DNA of 64,000 nucleotides from Dyadobacter sp. (GCF_017744695.1 NZ_JAGIAS010000007.1:186001-250000); one strand, 5' to 3'. Positions 1 to 9,391 are shown, counted from the stretch's first letter. Numbers and translations are program-made. Notes: a model not told the origin generated them from the sequence alone.

Positions 1-70
1 TTGAGGGGTAAGCCTTGAATCTGTTAGTGTTTCAAAATGTTTATATTGCATTAGGTAAGGAAACAACAAC

Positions 71-652
71 ATGGATACGATAGAATTGAGATATAAGCCC
101 CTGCGTCTTGACGATGATGAATTCTATGAATTTTGCAGGGAGAATGATCAACTCAAAATTGAGAGGGATAGCGAAGGGACGATCTATATTATGTCGAATA
201 CTGGCGGAAAGACAGGCAAATTGAATGCGATCATCATTTACTGGCTGATGCACTGGCATCTCGCGAGGGACTTTGGTCATGTTTTTGAGTCATCGACAGC
301 CTTTCGTCTTCCAAATACCTCCGTTAGGTCTCCTGACGCTTCGTGGATTTCCAATGAGAAATGGGAGCATTTGACAGATAGCGAACAAACAAAGTTTCCG
401 CCCATTTGCCCTGATTTTGTTATAGAACTACTCTCGGCGAATGATGATTTGAAAATCATTCAGAAGAAAGTGCAAGACGAGTGGATAGGCAATGGGTGCA
501 AGTTGGCCTGGCTCATCGATCCGTTTACAGAAACTGTTTTCGTTTATCGACCCAATGCAGATGTTGAGATTTTCAACGGTTTTAGCCAACAATTATCAGG
601 AGGAAATGTGTTGCCGGGATTCGAATTTGATTTGAGCAAGCTGAAGATATAA
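71..652 (+). CDS. Uma2 family (DUF820) endonuclease-like protein
   Basis: A 193-residue protein of the Uma2/DUF820 type, which belongs to the PD-(D/E)XK nuclease fold. The mid region carries SPDASWIS, then CPDFVIELLS with the acidic pair, then a Lys-containing helix (KIIQKKVQDEW) and the strand AWLIDP, the usual Uma2 order. No partner gene is visible on its left because the window begins there. The family is common in cyanobacteria and Bacteroidota, often in many copies, and its substrate is not established. A strong hairpin follows the stop. Family assignment is good; nuclease activity is inferred. Confidence 0.85.
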   Translation: MDTIELRYKPLRLDDDEFYEFCRENDQLKIERDSEGTIYIMSNTGGKTGKLNAIIIYWLMHWHLARDFGHVFESSTAFRLPNTSVRSPDASWISNEKWEHLTDSEQTKFPPICPDFVIELLSANDDLKIIQKKVQDEWIGNGCKLAWLIDPFTETVFVYRPNADVEIFNGFSQQLSGGNVLPGFEFDLSKLKI

Positions 653-670
653 AACCAGTTTATGCAAAAA

Positions 671-706
671 AACGAAGCAGACGATCTTTTGACCGTCTGC
701 TTCGTT
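671..706. terminator. Bidirectional rho-independent terminator
   Basis: A perfect 13-bp inverted repeat (671-683 with 694-706) separated by a 10-nt loop. It has A-rich sequence on its left and a T tract on its right, so it can serve both the Uma2 gene (+) and the convergent ompH-like gene (-). Confidence 0.85.
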
Positions 707-728
707 TTTTTGCAGGCTAACTTCGAAA

Positions 729-1352
729 TTACTTTTTCTTAGTAGTATCAGCCGGAGCAGCTGCTTTGCCTGAGCTCTTATATTCTTTGTTCAGACCGTC
801 GATGATCTTCTGGGTTACGTCCAATGAAGGGTTGGCAAACAAGATGCCGCCGCCCAGGGAATAGCCAAGAACGTACTCGTAGCCATTTTCCTTGTTGTAT
901 TTATCGATGTAAGAACGGATGTTTTTGTAAAGTTCTTCGTTCTTTTTAGCCTCTTCCTGGCCCAGAGCTTGCGCCGACTGATCGCGGTAGGCCATCAGGT
1001 CCTGCTGCTTTTTCATGAGCTGCGCTTCTGTGGAACGAGCTTGCTCGGGAGTCATGGTGGCTGCGCGTTGCTGGAAGAAAGCCACTTCATTTTGCAAAGA
1101 GCGTCCTTTGGTAGTCAGCTCGTTTTCAAGCTGGAAATTCTTGTTTTCAAGCTCTTTTCTGGTATCCTTGAAGAAATCGTAGTTTTTCAGAAGTGAATCC
1201 ACCTGAACGTAAACAGTGCGGCGGCCTTCCACTACTGCACCATCTGCGGCTGCACCGGCGTCTGACGATTTGCTTGAAAAATGAAGGAAGAATAACACCG
1301 CCACAGCAAGCGAAAGGACGACGTTCCAGATCAATGAAGTATTGTTGTTCAC
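729..1352 (-). CDS. OmpH/Skp family periplasmic chaperone
   Basis: A 207-residue protein with an N-terminal hydrophobic segment (about residues 7-24) serving as signal or membrane anchor. A long charged, coiled-coil-prone central part (about residues 45-150, with KELENKNFQLENEL) follows, then the typical OmpH end 'YVLGYSLGGGILFANPSLDV'. Skp/OmpH proteins hold unfolded outer membrane proteins in the periplasm. The C-terminal tail is Ala/Lys-rich. A Bacteroidota promoter lies upstream at 1385-1413. Family assignment is strong; the individual client proteins are unknown. Confidence 0.88.
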   Translation of the reverse strand: MNNNTSLIWNVVLSLAVAVLFFLHFSSKSSDAGAAADGAVVEGRRTVYVQVDSLLKNYDFFKDTRKELENKNFQLENELTTKGRSLQNEVAFFQQRAATMTPEQARSTEAQLMKKQQDLMAYRDQSAQALGQEEAKKNEELYKNIRSYIDKYNKENGYEYVLGYSLGGGILFANPSLDVTQKIIDGLNKEYKSSGKAAAPADTTKKK

Positions 1353-1384
1353 GTTTTTAAGGTTTATTGTTTTTGAACGAGCCG

Positions 1385-1413
1385 CAAAGATAATGATTTG
1401 TGTTTAAGTACAA
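1385..1413 (-). promoter_or_regulatory. Bacteroidota-type promoter of the ompH-like gene
   Basis: Read on the minus strand there is TTG (1413-1411), an 18-nt spacer and TATCTTTG (1392-1385), followed by C. This fits the TTG/TAnnTTTG consensus of Bacteroidota housekeeping promoters and lies about 35 nt before the start codon at 1352. Confidence 0.6.
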
Positions 1414-1436
1414 TGAATAAGGCCAGGCCGCGGGTT

Positions 1437-1802
1437 TTACGAGGCTGGTCCCGACAGCGGCACCGGATGCCGGCGGAAGATCTGACGCACCCAATATCCG
1501 GCCAGGCCAGAAAAGCCGCCCACAAGGCCTCCTATGAGGGCCGTTACAAGCAAAAGCAGGATGCCGTTCGGCAACATGAATATCTTCGCAACACGGTCGG
1601 AGAGGGCGCCATCGGAGATGAAATGCTGGTAATACCCATAAAGCAGCCAGGGCACGGCGATACCGCCGAAGCCCGCCCAAAATGCCCCGGAGGATCGGGA
1701 AGGCCGCCATAGCAGGATCACAAATGGGACAATGGCGATTATCCACCATGGAGTAAAGATTTGTAATACTGCCGATAGAATGGCTATAATCAGAAAATTC
1801 AT
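1437..1802 (-). CDS. Small integral membrane protein, unknown function
   Basis: About 121 residues starting at the ATG at 1802. An upstream ATG at 1832 exists but would overlap the preceding gene. The chain is almost entirely hydrophobic, with about four predicted membrane spans (IIAILSAVLQIF, IIAIVPFVILLW, WAGFGGIAVPWLL, and a Gly-rich last span) and a short basic C-terminus. It begins 11 nt after the stop of the penicillin acylase-like gene, so the two are probably co-transcribed. I do not recognise a named family. Confidence 0.6.
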   Translation of the reverse strand: MNFLIIAILSAVLQIFTPWWIIAIVPFVILLWRPSRSSGAFWAGFGGIAVPWLLYGYYQHFISDGALSDRVAKIFMLPNGILLLLVTALIGGLVGGFSGLAGYWVRQIFRRHPVPLSGPAS

Positions 1803-1812
1803 AAGTTCCGGT

Positions 1813-4269
1813 TTAACGTTTTTGCAATACAAGACTGGATGCCAGGTGGGGCACTTTCTGGTCCGGTGACGTGAGGAATATCAATTCATTGAGCTCACCC
1901 TTCTCCCATTTTTTTAGCAGATTGAGATAGTAGGGGCTGCCCGGATTGCCCGATTGGCCTCCCGGATAAATTCCGTAAGCTCGGGGCGTAGGACCCAGTT
2001 CGACGACCATCCGCCACGACGGCCCCTTGCGTTTCGTCATCGCATTCACAATGCTGCTGCCACCGCCCGTTACCAACGAAGGCGCGTTGAACGGCTTGAT
2101 ACTTCTGCTTAAATGCCTTATTTCAGCATCTTTCACCTTCGACCATTGCCACTCGGGACTCATTGCTCCCCTGCGCGCAGTGAGCGTGTCGAGCGACGCG
2201 TTAAAGCTTTGGTAAACCAGGTCAGGCAATGTCTCTTTTTCGGGGGTATTTATATTATCGAACCATTTTTCATTTGGTTGTTTCAAAATCAGATACAACG
2301 TCCGGTCCCGCGAGGGATATTCCATTGGTGCTTCGGGAGAAGAGAAGTCGTCATTCCAGATGGCCTGACCCAGTAGTGGAAACCAGGTTTCAAAAATCGA
2401 CGCCGCGATGGATTCCGGAGCATTCTGATAATTCCAGTTCGAGAGCAGGATATGGGCCGCTTTTTGTTTTGGCGTTAATGACCGGGTTTCGAGAATGGTC
2501 AGCAGTTTGGGCAGTAATGTGCGGGCCAATACACTGAAATTGTCGTTTTGCAGCATCCGGAGGCTGTCCGCATTGGCATTGGTCATTGCTTGCAGGCGCT
2601 CGTTGATACGTATCCCGCGCTCGGACGGCGCAAAGCTCCAGTTGATATAATAAGGATACGTGGTATCGGCGGAAGATTGGTTTGCGCTGCTGACAAAACC
2701 TCTTGGCGGATTTTTTACGAACGGGTTTTGTTCGGCGGGAATCCAGCCGTGCCAGTCGTCGGCGAGAGAGGAACCATCCAGTAGGAATTTGCCCTGTTCC
2801 TTGTATTTCAAAGGAATTTTCCCATTCACAGTAATGGCGATATTCTTTTCATTGTCCGCAAATACGAAGTTTTGTGCGGGGCCGACGTAATGGGTCAAAG
2901 CCTTACGGTAATCGTCGTAGGTTTTGGCCTTGTTGAGCTCATAAAATGTGATGAAGCTGTTACCCGGCTCATGACCGATCCATTTAATCGCCAGGTTGGG
3001 CAAATTCCCGAACGTGCCGTCCGAATCGGTAACAGGTCCGTGGTGTGTATAAATGATCTGTTCCCGGTAGGGTTTCAGCTGGCCTTTAACATGGATGATC
3101 TCCTCGCGCTTATGCGTGGGTTTCCATTGACTATCATGCCAATAGAAATTTCGGTATTCATTTTTGAATTTGATTTTATACAAATCGAAAACATCGGCAT
3201 CCACGTTGGTAACCCCCCAGGCGACGCGCTCATTGAAACCAATGATCACACTGGGAATGCCTGGCAGCGACACGCCATACACATTCATGTTCGGCGAATG
3301 CAGCTGCACCTGGTACCATATCGACGGCAGCGATAGTTCGAGGTGCGGGTCGTTAGCGAGGATAGGATAGCCGGTGATGGATTTTTCGGCACCTACCGCC
3401 CAGTTGTTACTGCCGATGCCTTCTTCCTTAGGGGCTCTTGGTGGCAGTGCAGTCAACGGTTTTGCGGACAACAGGCCGCTGTCGCCCGGTACTATTGGCA
3501 GAACGGCTCTGGGGATCGGCAGCTTAGGGAAGTCCCAAGCTGTGCCCGATGGGATAATCGGGCTTTCCTGTAACATCGGATAGTCCGGGAAAAGCTGAGC
3601 GATGGTTTCCCGGCCGTATTTTTTCAATGCATTGGTCATGGCCAGCTCGTTGGAACGCCCCGCGAGCGTGAGCGTCATCTGTTCAAGCATATACATGGTA
3701 TTAATCGGTTTCCAGGGCTCCGGTTTGTATCCAAGAAGTTTGAATTCAATAGGATAATCCTTCGGAGCCAGTTGCCGGATAAACGCATTCACACCAGCTG
3801 TGTAGCCCAGTAGTGCTTCCCGCGAGCGGGGATCGGTCATCGCTACTTTGAGATTGGCTTCTGCGCCGTAACCCATTCCCAAACGGCGGCTCTGCTGGTC
3901 AAGCGTGAGTGTGGCCGGGCCCAGTATTTCGGAAAGCCGGCCCGCTGCGGCGCGGGTTTGCAGGTCCATTTGCCAGAGCCGGTCTTTGGCGGTAATGTAG
4001 CCCTGCGCGTAAAAAAGGTCGAAGTCGTTTTGGGCAAAAATGTGCGGTACGCCGGAATCGTCGAAGCGGATCGTCACCTCATTGCGCAGGCTGTCGAGGT
4101 GCAGGGTTACGCGTGTTTTGGGGTCGATAACTTCCTCGCTGTTTTGCCATAACCCGCAAAAAGGGCTCAGGAACGGCCCCAACGCGGGTGCGGGAGCCCA
4201 AGGCTTGTCCAGCACATACACGAGCCCGGCGGTGATTGCGATAAACAGAATTGCCTTTACGAACTTCAT
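1813..4269 (-). CDS. Penicillin acylase family protein (Ntn hydrolase)
   Basis: An 818-residue precursor of the penicillin G/acyl-homoserine-lactone acylase family. An N-terminal hydrophobic signal is followed by the alpha chain. The autocatalytic cleavage site lies at EEGIGSNNW, where Ser287 would become the N-terminal nucleophile of the beta chain. Conserved downstream blocks include ANDPHLELSLPSIWYQV and VDADVFDLY. The enzyme should act in the periplasm on an amide-linked acyl group; the physiological substrate is unknown. It lies between cutC upstream and a small membrane protein downstream on the same strand. Length and motifs fit an intact enzyme. Confidence 0.92.
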   Translation of the reverse strand: MKFVKAILFIAITAGLVYVLDKPWAPAPALGPFLSPFCGLWQNSEEVIDPKTRVTLHLDSLRNEVTIRFDDSGVPHIFAQNDFDLFYAQGYITAKDRLWQMDLQTRAAAGRLSEILGPATLTLDQQSRRLGMGYGAEANLKVAMTDPRSREALLGYTAGVNAFIRQLAPKDYPIEFKLLGYKPEPWKPINTMYMLEQMTLTLAGRSNELAMTNALKKYGRETIAQLFPDYPMLQESPIIPSGTAWDFPKLPIPRAVLPIVPGDSGLLSAKPLTALPPRAPKEEGIGSNNWAVGAEKSITGYPILANDPHLELSLPSIWYQVQLHSPNMNVYGVSLPGIPSVIIGFNERVAWGVTNVDADVFDLYKIKFKNEYRNFYWHDSQWKPTHKREEIIHVKGQLKPYREQIIYTHHGPVTDSDGTFGNLPNLAIKWIGHEPGNSFITFYELNKAKTYDDYRKALTHYVGPAQNFVFADNEKNIAITVNGKIPLKYKEQGKFLLDGSSLADDWHGWIPAEQNPFVKNPPRGFVSSANQSSADTTYPYYINWSFAPSERGIRINERLQAMTNANADSLRMLQNDNFSVLARTLLPKLLTILETRSLTPKQKAAHILLSNWNYQNAPESIAASIFETWFPLLGQAIWNDDFSSPEAPMEYPSRDRTLYLILKQPNEKWFDNINTPEKETLPDLVYQSFNASLDTLTARRGAMSPEWQWSKVKDAEIRHLSRSIKPFNAPSLVTGGGSSIVNAMTKRKGPSWRMVVELGPTPRAYGIYPGGQSGNPGSPYYLNLLKKWEKGELNELIFLTSPDQKVPHLASSLVLQKR

Positions 4270-4306
4270 AGAGAGGATGTTGATGTACTTTTACCAGAAA
4301 AAGGCG

Positions 4307-5038
4307 TCATTCTGAAACGGCCTGCACCATGGCCTCGACCAGTTCGAGGTCCGAGTACATGACCGACTTTTCGTCCGGAATTTCTCCGGCCATTGAAATG
4401 CCCTCAGGGAAAAACTTCTGCCGTGCGGGCCGGAATTTTTTAGCAGTTAAATGTAATGCATGTACGCCGGCAGCTTTGAGCTCAGCCGCATTGTTGTGGT
4501 TCACGCCGCCACCTGCCATGATTTCGATTTTTCCATCGGCTTCTCTGGAGAGTTTACCGAGCAGTTCGGTCGCCTGAATGGCCGAAGGCTTCTGCCCGGA
4601 CGTAAGGATACGCTCCGCACCGGTGGCGATAATATCTTTCAGGGCCTTCATCGGATCGGGCGTGAGATCGAATGCGCGATGGAAGGTTACCTTTAATGGC
4701 GCCGCGTAGTCGACCAGCGCTTTGGTGCGCGCCACGTCCACGTTGCCGTCGGGCATGAGAATGCCCAGCACGACGCCGTTAGCGCCCAGTTTTTTGGCCA
4801 GATCGATGTCTTTCCGCATGATTTCTTCCTCAAAAAAATCATAGACGAAATCCCCGCCACGCGGCCTGATCATCACATATAGCTGAATGTCAATGTTTTT
4901 TCTTACGATTTCGATGAGTCCGGCACTGGGTGTGGTACCGCCTTCGCCGAGCCCTCCGCATAGCTCAATTCTGCCCGCCCCGCCGGCCTGCGCATTGATA
5001 CAGGATTCCAGTGAGTAAGCACAAATTTCAATAGTCAT
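4307..5038 (-). CDS. cutC: CutC family protein
   Basis: A 243-residue TIM-barrel protein beginning MTIEICAYSLESCINAQ and carrying the CutC blocks RIELCGGLGEGGTTPS, MIRPRGGDFVY, VTFHRAFD and RILTSGQ. CutC was named for copper homeostasis in E. coli, but that role is disputed, so only the family is secure. It is the first gene of a minus-strand run with the acylase (37-nt gap) and the membrane protein. Confidence 0.92.
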   Translation of the reverse strand: MTIEICAYSLESCINAQAGGAGRIELCGGLGEGGTTPSAGLIEIVRKNIDIQLYVMIRPRGGDFVYDFFEEEIMRKDIDLAKKLGANGVVLGILMPDGNVDVARTKALVDYAAPLKVTFHRAFDLTPDPMKALKDIIATGAERILTSGQKPSAIQATELLGKLSREADGKIEIMAGGGVNHNNAAELKAAGVHALHLTAKKFRPARQKFFPEGISMAGEIPDEKSVMYSDLELVEAMVQAVSE

Positions 5039-5245
5039 AATATGGTATTTGTAATGGTGAGGGAAATTAAGGGTTTTTCGGGGAGAGGGGAAATATGGAG
5101 ATGCTCCGGTAGAGACTTTACTTGCAGTGTTGGTTTTAAATTACTGTAATTCAGTCTGTTAATCGTAAAAAGAAAATAAAATTTGTAACCCGGCAATTAT
5201 TTTTCTTTTTTTTTGCTTTAAGCTTTTAAAAGATAGCAAATTTTT

Positions 5246-5253
5246 TACTTTTG
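5246..5253 (+). promoter_or_regulatory. -7 promoter box (TACTTTTG)
   Basis: TACTTTTG followed by C fits the Bacteroidota -7 element TAnnTTTG and lies about 38 nt before the DUF2795 gene. No TTTG at the correct -33 spacing is obvious; the nearest is about 30 nt upstream. Confidence 0.45.
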
Positions 5254-5290
5254 CAGAAAAGTAAAGTAACCATTAATAGGCGAAAATATT

Positions 5291-5512
5291 ATGTACTGGA
5301 CTCTCGAACTCGCATCGTACCTTGAAGATGCTCCCTGGCCAGCTACCAAAGACGAGCTAATTGACTTTGCAATCAGAACAGGCGCTCCGTTAGAAGTAGT
5401 TGAAAACCTTCAGGAGCTTGAAGATGATGGGCAGCCTTATGAAAGCATTGAAGAGATTTGGCCCGACTATCCCACGAAAGACGATTTCTTTTTCAACGAA
5501 GACGAATACTAA
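5291..5512 (+). CDS. DUF2795 domain protein
   Basis: A compact acidic 73-residue protein (MYWTLELASYLEDAPWPATK, with the later motif YESIEEIWPDYP). It matches the small DUF2795-type protein found as a single copy in many Bacteroidota. The helical DUF2795 core covers most of the chain, and the C-terminus is Phe/Asp/Glu-rich. It is a single-gene unit with its own -7 box and terminator. The molecular role is unknown. Confidence 0.82.
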   Translation: MYWTLELASYLEDAPWPATKDELIDFAIRTGAPLEVVENLQELEDDGQPYESIEEIWPDYPTKDDFFFNEDEY

Positions 5513-5516
5513 ATGC

Positions 5517-5541
5517 AAACGGCACTCTATCGGTGCCGTTT
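5517..5541 (+). terminator. Rho-independent terminator after DUF2795 gene
   Basis: Inverted repeat AAACGGCAC/GTGCCGTTT with a 7-nt loop, followed by a T run, 5 nt after the stop codon. Confidence 0.88.
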
Positions 5542-5700
5542 TTTTATGATATATGGTCCGCTTTTTTACGTGACTCACTCCCCATAATTTTTTAAATCTG
5601 ACAAAAGGAATGTAAATTGTTAGCGTTAACAAATGAGGAGGACGAGGTAAGTTACCGAAAGTGATTTAGTCATAACTCATAATTTATCCATTCCAACCCG

Positions 5701-6354
5701 ATGGAGCTTCGATTGTTGAAAGAGCTGGTTAAGAAAGGTGAGGGGGAACATCTGGAATTCAAACTGAAATCCAATCACCCCGAAAAGATCGTCCGCGAAG
5801 TGGTTGCTTTCGCAAATTCAGGTGGCGGCAAGCTGCTGGTCGGAGTGGGTGACGACAAGACCATCAAGGGCCTCAAAGATGCAGAAGAGGACGAATTTAC
5901 GCTCACCCGGGCGATCGACAAATTCATTTATCCCAAAATAAGTTTTAAAAAAGAGCGTGTGGCCATCACACCTGACCGGGACGTGCTCGTGCTGACGATC
6001 CCCAGGAGCGTCGACAAGCCGCATTATGTGGTGGACGATACGGGTGCGCGCCAGGCGTACATCCGAGTGGAAGACAAATCCATCCAGGCCAGCCGCGAAA
6101 TGAAGGAAATTATGCGCCGGGGCCGCGGCGAGCGGGACATCAGTTTTCAATATGGCGATAAGGAGGAAAAACTGATGAAGCTGCTCGACGAAAAGGAGTC
6201 CGTAACGGTGGATTTGTTCGCGACGGTTGCCGGCATTCCGCGTAAAATGGCTTCTAACACGTTGGTGGTTATGGTATTGGCGCGAATCCTGGAAGTGCAT
6301 CCGCACGAAATGATCGATAAGTTTACCATGTCGATGGCTTATCAGTCGAGCTAG
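5701..6354 (+). CDS. AlbA_2 (Schlafen-type) ATP-binding domain protein
   Basis: A 217-residue protein. Residues about 10-130 form an AlbA_2 domain, with the entry GEHLEFKLKS, the glycine-rich turn FANSGGGKLLVGVGDD and the later YIRVEDKSIQASREM. The C-terminal 70 residues look like a small winged-helix module (KLLDEKESVTVDLFATVAG). Such proteins are often called ATP-binding or putative regulators; the biological role is uncertain. Its last 32 nt overlap the end of the convergent ClC channel gene. Confidence 0.85.
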   Translation: MELRLLKELVKKGEGEHLEFKLKSNHPEKIVREVVAFANSGGGKLLVGVGDDKTIKGLKDAEEDEFTLTRAIDKFIYPKISFKKERVAITPDRDVLVLTIPRSVDKPHYVVDDTGARQAYIRVEDKSIQASREMKEIMRRGRGERDISFQYGDKEEKLMKLLDEKESVTVDLFATVAGIPRKMASNTLVVMVLARILEVHPHEMIDKFTMSMAYQSS

Positions 6355-7612
6355 TTTTGGGCCCACCGTAGACTTGTGAACGGTAAATACTCGTGTGTCC
6401 GGACAGGAGGTACGAGACCACGCAGGCTATTGCTACAAAAACGCCGCATTCGCTCCCGAACAGTTCGATGCCCATCAGTATGCAGGCAAGCGGCGTGTTG
6501 GTGGCGCCGGCAAATACCGCAACGAAACCCATGCCCGCGAGTAGTCCCACCGGTAAGGGGATAAAATATGATAATGCATTGCCCAGCGTAGCACCAATGA
6601 AGAATAGCGGCGTCACTTCGCCTCCCTTGAACCCCGCGCTGAGCGTTATGATGGTGAAAATGATTTTTAATGCAAAATCATACGGAGCCAGTTGTGTTGT
6701 AAATGACTCGACAATCACCGGAATCCCCAAGCCGATGTAGCGTGTTCCGATCAGCCATACACCCGCGGAAACGATTAATCCGCCCACAACAGGTCTGAGC
6801 GGCGGAAAAGCGATGTGTTGTTTGAATTGTTGGGCACAAAAATGAATGGTTTTGCTGAAAGCCGCCGCTATGATGCCGAACGCTATTCCCGCAAGAATGG
6901 CGTAGATAATGTTGGCAAAAGACATTTCGGGAATGGCTGGAATGTGGTAATGCGTGTGCTTCACTTGCCATGAATCGGTGACGAGGCTCGCAATGATCGC
7001 GGAAGCAAATGCGGGGAAAATAGCGTCGTATTTTAATCTTCCTGTCAAAAACACTTCCAGCCCAAAAATAGCCCCGGCCAGCGGGGTGCCGAAAACTGAG
7101 CCGAAGCCGGCGCTAATGGCTGATATGAGCAGGATTTTGCGGTCATAGGCATTCAGCTTGCAGAGTTTGCTGAATTGCTCGCCAATGGCCCCGGCCATTT
7201 GCAGCGCGGTGCCTTCGCGGCCTGCCGACCCGCCGAATAAATGTGTGGTAACTGTCCCGAGCAGCACGAAAGGTGCCATCCTGAAACGGATGAATTCCTT
7301 AGGATCATGAATCGTTTCGATGAGCAGGTTATTTCCCCGCTCCACTTCCTTCCCGAAATAATGGTAAAGCAAGCCGATAGCGAAACCGGCGACGGGCAGC
7401 AGCCAGATGATCCAGGTGTTCGATTCCCTTATTTGTGTAGCCCAATCAAGCGAAACGAGGAAGAATGCGGAAGCTGAACCGATCAAGGCGCCGGTTACGG
7501 AGCATATGACGAGCCATTTTACAATGTATAATGTAGAAGGGAACCTCCTGTTAAAGTCGGTAAGCTGGCTGAAAAATGATTTGGATCGGACTAACGGCTT
7601 TTGAACGGACAT
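6323..7612 (-). CDS. ClC-family chloride channel/transporter
   Basis: A 429-residue protein with about 10-12 membrane helices and ClC signatures. These are a GSAGREGTALQ filter/gate loop containing the gating-glutamate position, GFGSVFGTPLAGAIFG, and the late GGEVTPLFFIGA loop. There are no C-terminal CBS domains, which is usual for this bacterial subgroup. It should move chloride (possibly fluoride or another anion) across the inner membrane, either as a channel or as an H+ exchanger. It is a single-gene unit, convergent with the AlbA_2 gene. Confidence 0.9.
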   Translation of the reverse strand: MSVQKPLVRSKSFFSQLTDFNRRFPSTLYIVKWLVICSVTGALIGSASAFFLVSLDWATQIRESNTWIIWLLPVAGFAIGLLYHYFGKEVERGNNLLIETIHDPKEFIRFRMAPFVLLGTVTTHLFGGSAGREGTALQMAGAIGEQFSKLCKLNAYDRKILLISAISAGFGSVFGTPLAGAIFGLEVFLTGRLKYDAIFPAFASAIIASLVTDSWQVKHTHYHIPAIPEMSFANIIYAILAGIAFGIIAAAFSKTIHFCAQQFKQHIAFPPLRPVVGGLIVSAGVWLIGTRYIGLGIPVIVESFTTQLAPYDFALKIIFTIITLSAGFKGGEVTPLFFIGATLGNALSYFIPLPVGLLAGMGFVAVFAGATNTPLACILMGIELFGSECGVFVAIACVVSYLLSGHTSIYRSQVYGGPKTSSTDKPSTW

Positions 7613-7736
7613 AGTAATACCTGGTGATAATGAGCATTTTTCGTTATACCAGGCGCCATCAGCTTTTTAGGGCGGTTAAATAGGAAGACACCATTTCCTT
7701 TTTCGTAAAAGTAGCAAAAAATCTTCGTGTAAAAAT

Positions 7737-7768
7737 AAATCGCCAACACCCAAAGGTATTGGCGATTT
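7737..7768 (-). terminator. Rho-independent terminator of the DUF3127 gene
   Basis: A 14-bp stem with one mismatch (7737-7750 with 7755-7768) and a 4-nt loop. On the minus strand it is followed by ATTTTTAC, 22 nt past the stop codon at 7791. Confidence 0.75.
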
Positions 7769-7790
7769 GGCATAGCTTGTGTTTCGGTGA

Positions 7791-8150
7791 TCAGAACGGG
7801 AGGTCGTCCGATTCGTCTTCGGTGAAAGTGGTGACCGGAGGCAATGGCGAGCCGCCTGCGTTGTAACCGGCGTTACCGCCGCTTGCTCCTGCTTTCTCTA
7901 CTTTCCATGCGCGCACCTCAGTGTACCAGCGGGAGTTGTACTCGCGGCTTTCCACATCGATAGAAGCGGTTACCGAGTCGTTCACTTGCAGGTTAGCCTG
8001 GTCAATTTTGTCACCCCAAAGTGAGATACACACTTTTTTAGGGTATTGAGAAGGTATTTCAAGAATGAATTCCTGCTTGCGCCACATTCCGTTTTTTCCC
8101 TGGCCGGTAACTTCCGGCAGCAATGAAATGACTGTTCCTGATACTTCCAT
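7791..8150 (-). CDS. DUF3127 domain protein
   Basis: A 119-residue protein if started at the ATG at 8150 (MEVSGTVISLLPEVTGQGKN). An upstream in-frame ATG at 8219 would add 23 residues that do not resemble the family. The domain looks like a small OB-fold (QEFILEIPSQYPKKVCISLW, DSVTASIDVESREYNSRWYT). The tail is Gly-rich and ends DESDDLPF, which resembles the acidic C-terminal tip of single-stranded DNA binding proteins. That similarity is only suggestive. Function unknown. Confidence 0.85.
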   Translation of the reverse strand: MEVSGTVISLLPEVTGQGKNGMWRKQEFILEIPSQYPKKVCISLWGDKIDQANLQVNDSVTASIDVESREYNSRWYTEVRAWKVEKAGASGGNAGYNAGGSPLPPVTTFTEDESDDLPF

Positions 8151-8228
8151 TGATAATATGTTTTTTAGTGTCGTTTCAAAAATGGTTCCAAAAGTAAGGT
8201 TTTTGGCCGTCGATTGCAACGCTGATTG

Positions 8229-9374
8229 CTAATCGGTACCGATCGCCTGGTCGAGATCCGCGATAAGATCTTCTACATCCTCGATACCCACACTGAGGCG
8301 TATCAATGTGTCTTTCAACCCTATTTTCAGTCGTTCTTCACGCGGCATACCCCCGTGCGACATGCTTGCGGGGTGCGTACAAAGTGATTCTACTCCGCCG
8401 AGCGATTCTCCCAGGGCAAAAACCTCCAACCGTTCCATGGTACGAACGGCTTTTTCATAACTGTCGTCTTGCAGTTCAAAAGAAACAACACCGCCGAAGC
8501 CCCGCATTTGCTTTGCCGCCAACTCGTGTCCGGGGTGGTCGGGGAGGCCCGGGTAATACACCTTCCCGACTTTGGGATGTGCGGCGAGCCAAACAGCCAC
8601 TTGTCCGGCATTCTCGCAATGGCGCTGCATTCTTATATGTAATGTTTTAATTCCCCTTAATACCAAAAAGCAATCTTGCGGCCCCGGTACCGCGCCGCTG
8701 GCATTCTGAATAAATTTTAGCTCACTAGCCAGTTCGTCATTATCCGTAATCAATGCCCCCATTACCGTGTCGGAATGGCCACCAAGGTATTTCGTGACCG
8801 AATGCATGACGATATCCGCGCCGAGGTCCAGCGGGTTTTGGAGGTAGGGGGATGCAAAGGTATTATCGACGCAGGTCAGAACGTTTCGTTCCCTACAAAT
8901 GCGCGCGATTTGTTCAATATCGATGATTTTCAGCAATGGGTTGGTCGGTGTTTCCAGCCAAACGAGTTTCGTGTTTTCCGATAGCAGGCGATCGATTTGG
9001 CCCACTTCCTCAATATCCACAAATTTGAAAACCAGCCCCAATGGCTCGAAAATGCGTTTCATGAGCCGGTAGGTGCCGCCGTAAATGTCGCTGGGCGCAA
9101 TGATCTCGTCGCCGGGTTTGAACAATTTCAAAACGGCATCCGTGGCAGCGAGGCCCGAGGCGTAGCAAATGCCATGCTTACCATTTTCAAGCGCTGCCAA
9201 CGCCTTCTGTAATGCGGTGCGGGTGGGGTTGCTGCTGCGGGCATATTCGTAGCCTTTATGCTTGCCGGGGCTTTCCTGGACGTAGGTGGAGGTTTGATAA
9301 ATCGGCGTCATAATGGCACCGGTACTGGGGTCCGGCTCTACGCCTGCGTGTATGGCTTTGGTCGCGAATTTCAT
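8229..9374 (-). CDS. Trans-sulfuration PLP enzyme (cystathionine gamma-synthase/lyase)
   Basis: A 381-residue enzyme of the Cys/Met metabolism PLP family. Visible marks are YARSSNPTR near the start, the Gly/Ala-rich YASGLAATDAVL, VDNTFASPYLQNP, and the PLP-lysine motif HSVTKYLGGHSD with Lys195 as the Schiff-base residue. The C-terminal block is ESLGGVESL and RLSVGIEDVEDLIADLDQA. Such enzymes make or cleave cystathionine in methionine/cysteine metabolism. Synthase and lyase cannot be told apart from sequence alone, so no symbol is given. The gene is monocistronic and divergent from the VTT gene. Confidence 0.9.
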   Translation of the reverse strand: MKFATKAIHAGVEPDPSTGAIMTPIYQTSTYVQESPGKHKGYEYARSSNPTRTALQKALAALENGKHGICYASGLAATDAVLKLFKPGDEIIAPSDIYGGTYRLMKRIFEPLGLVFKFVDIEEVGQIDRLLSENTKLVWLETPTNPLLKIIDIEQIARICRERNVLTCVDNTFASPYLQNPLDLGADIVMHSVTKYLGGHSDTVMGALITDNDELASELKFIQNASGAVPGPQDCFLVLRGIKTLHIRMQRHCENAGQVAVWLAAHPKVGKVYYPGLPDHPGHELAAKQMRGFGGVVSFELQDDSYEKAVRTMERLEVFALGESLGGVESLCTHPASMSHGGMPREERLKIGLKDTLIRLSVGIEDVEDLIADLDQAIGTD

Positions 9375-9391
9375 TTTTTAGTGGTTATTGT

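Noticed and set aside
5818..6366. 182-residue antisense frame opposite the AlbA_2 gene
   Set aside because: It lies wholly within a well-supported gene on the other strand and has no recognisable domain.
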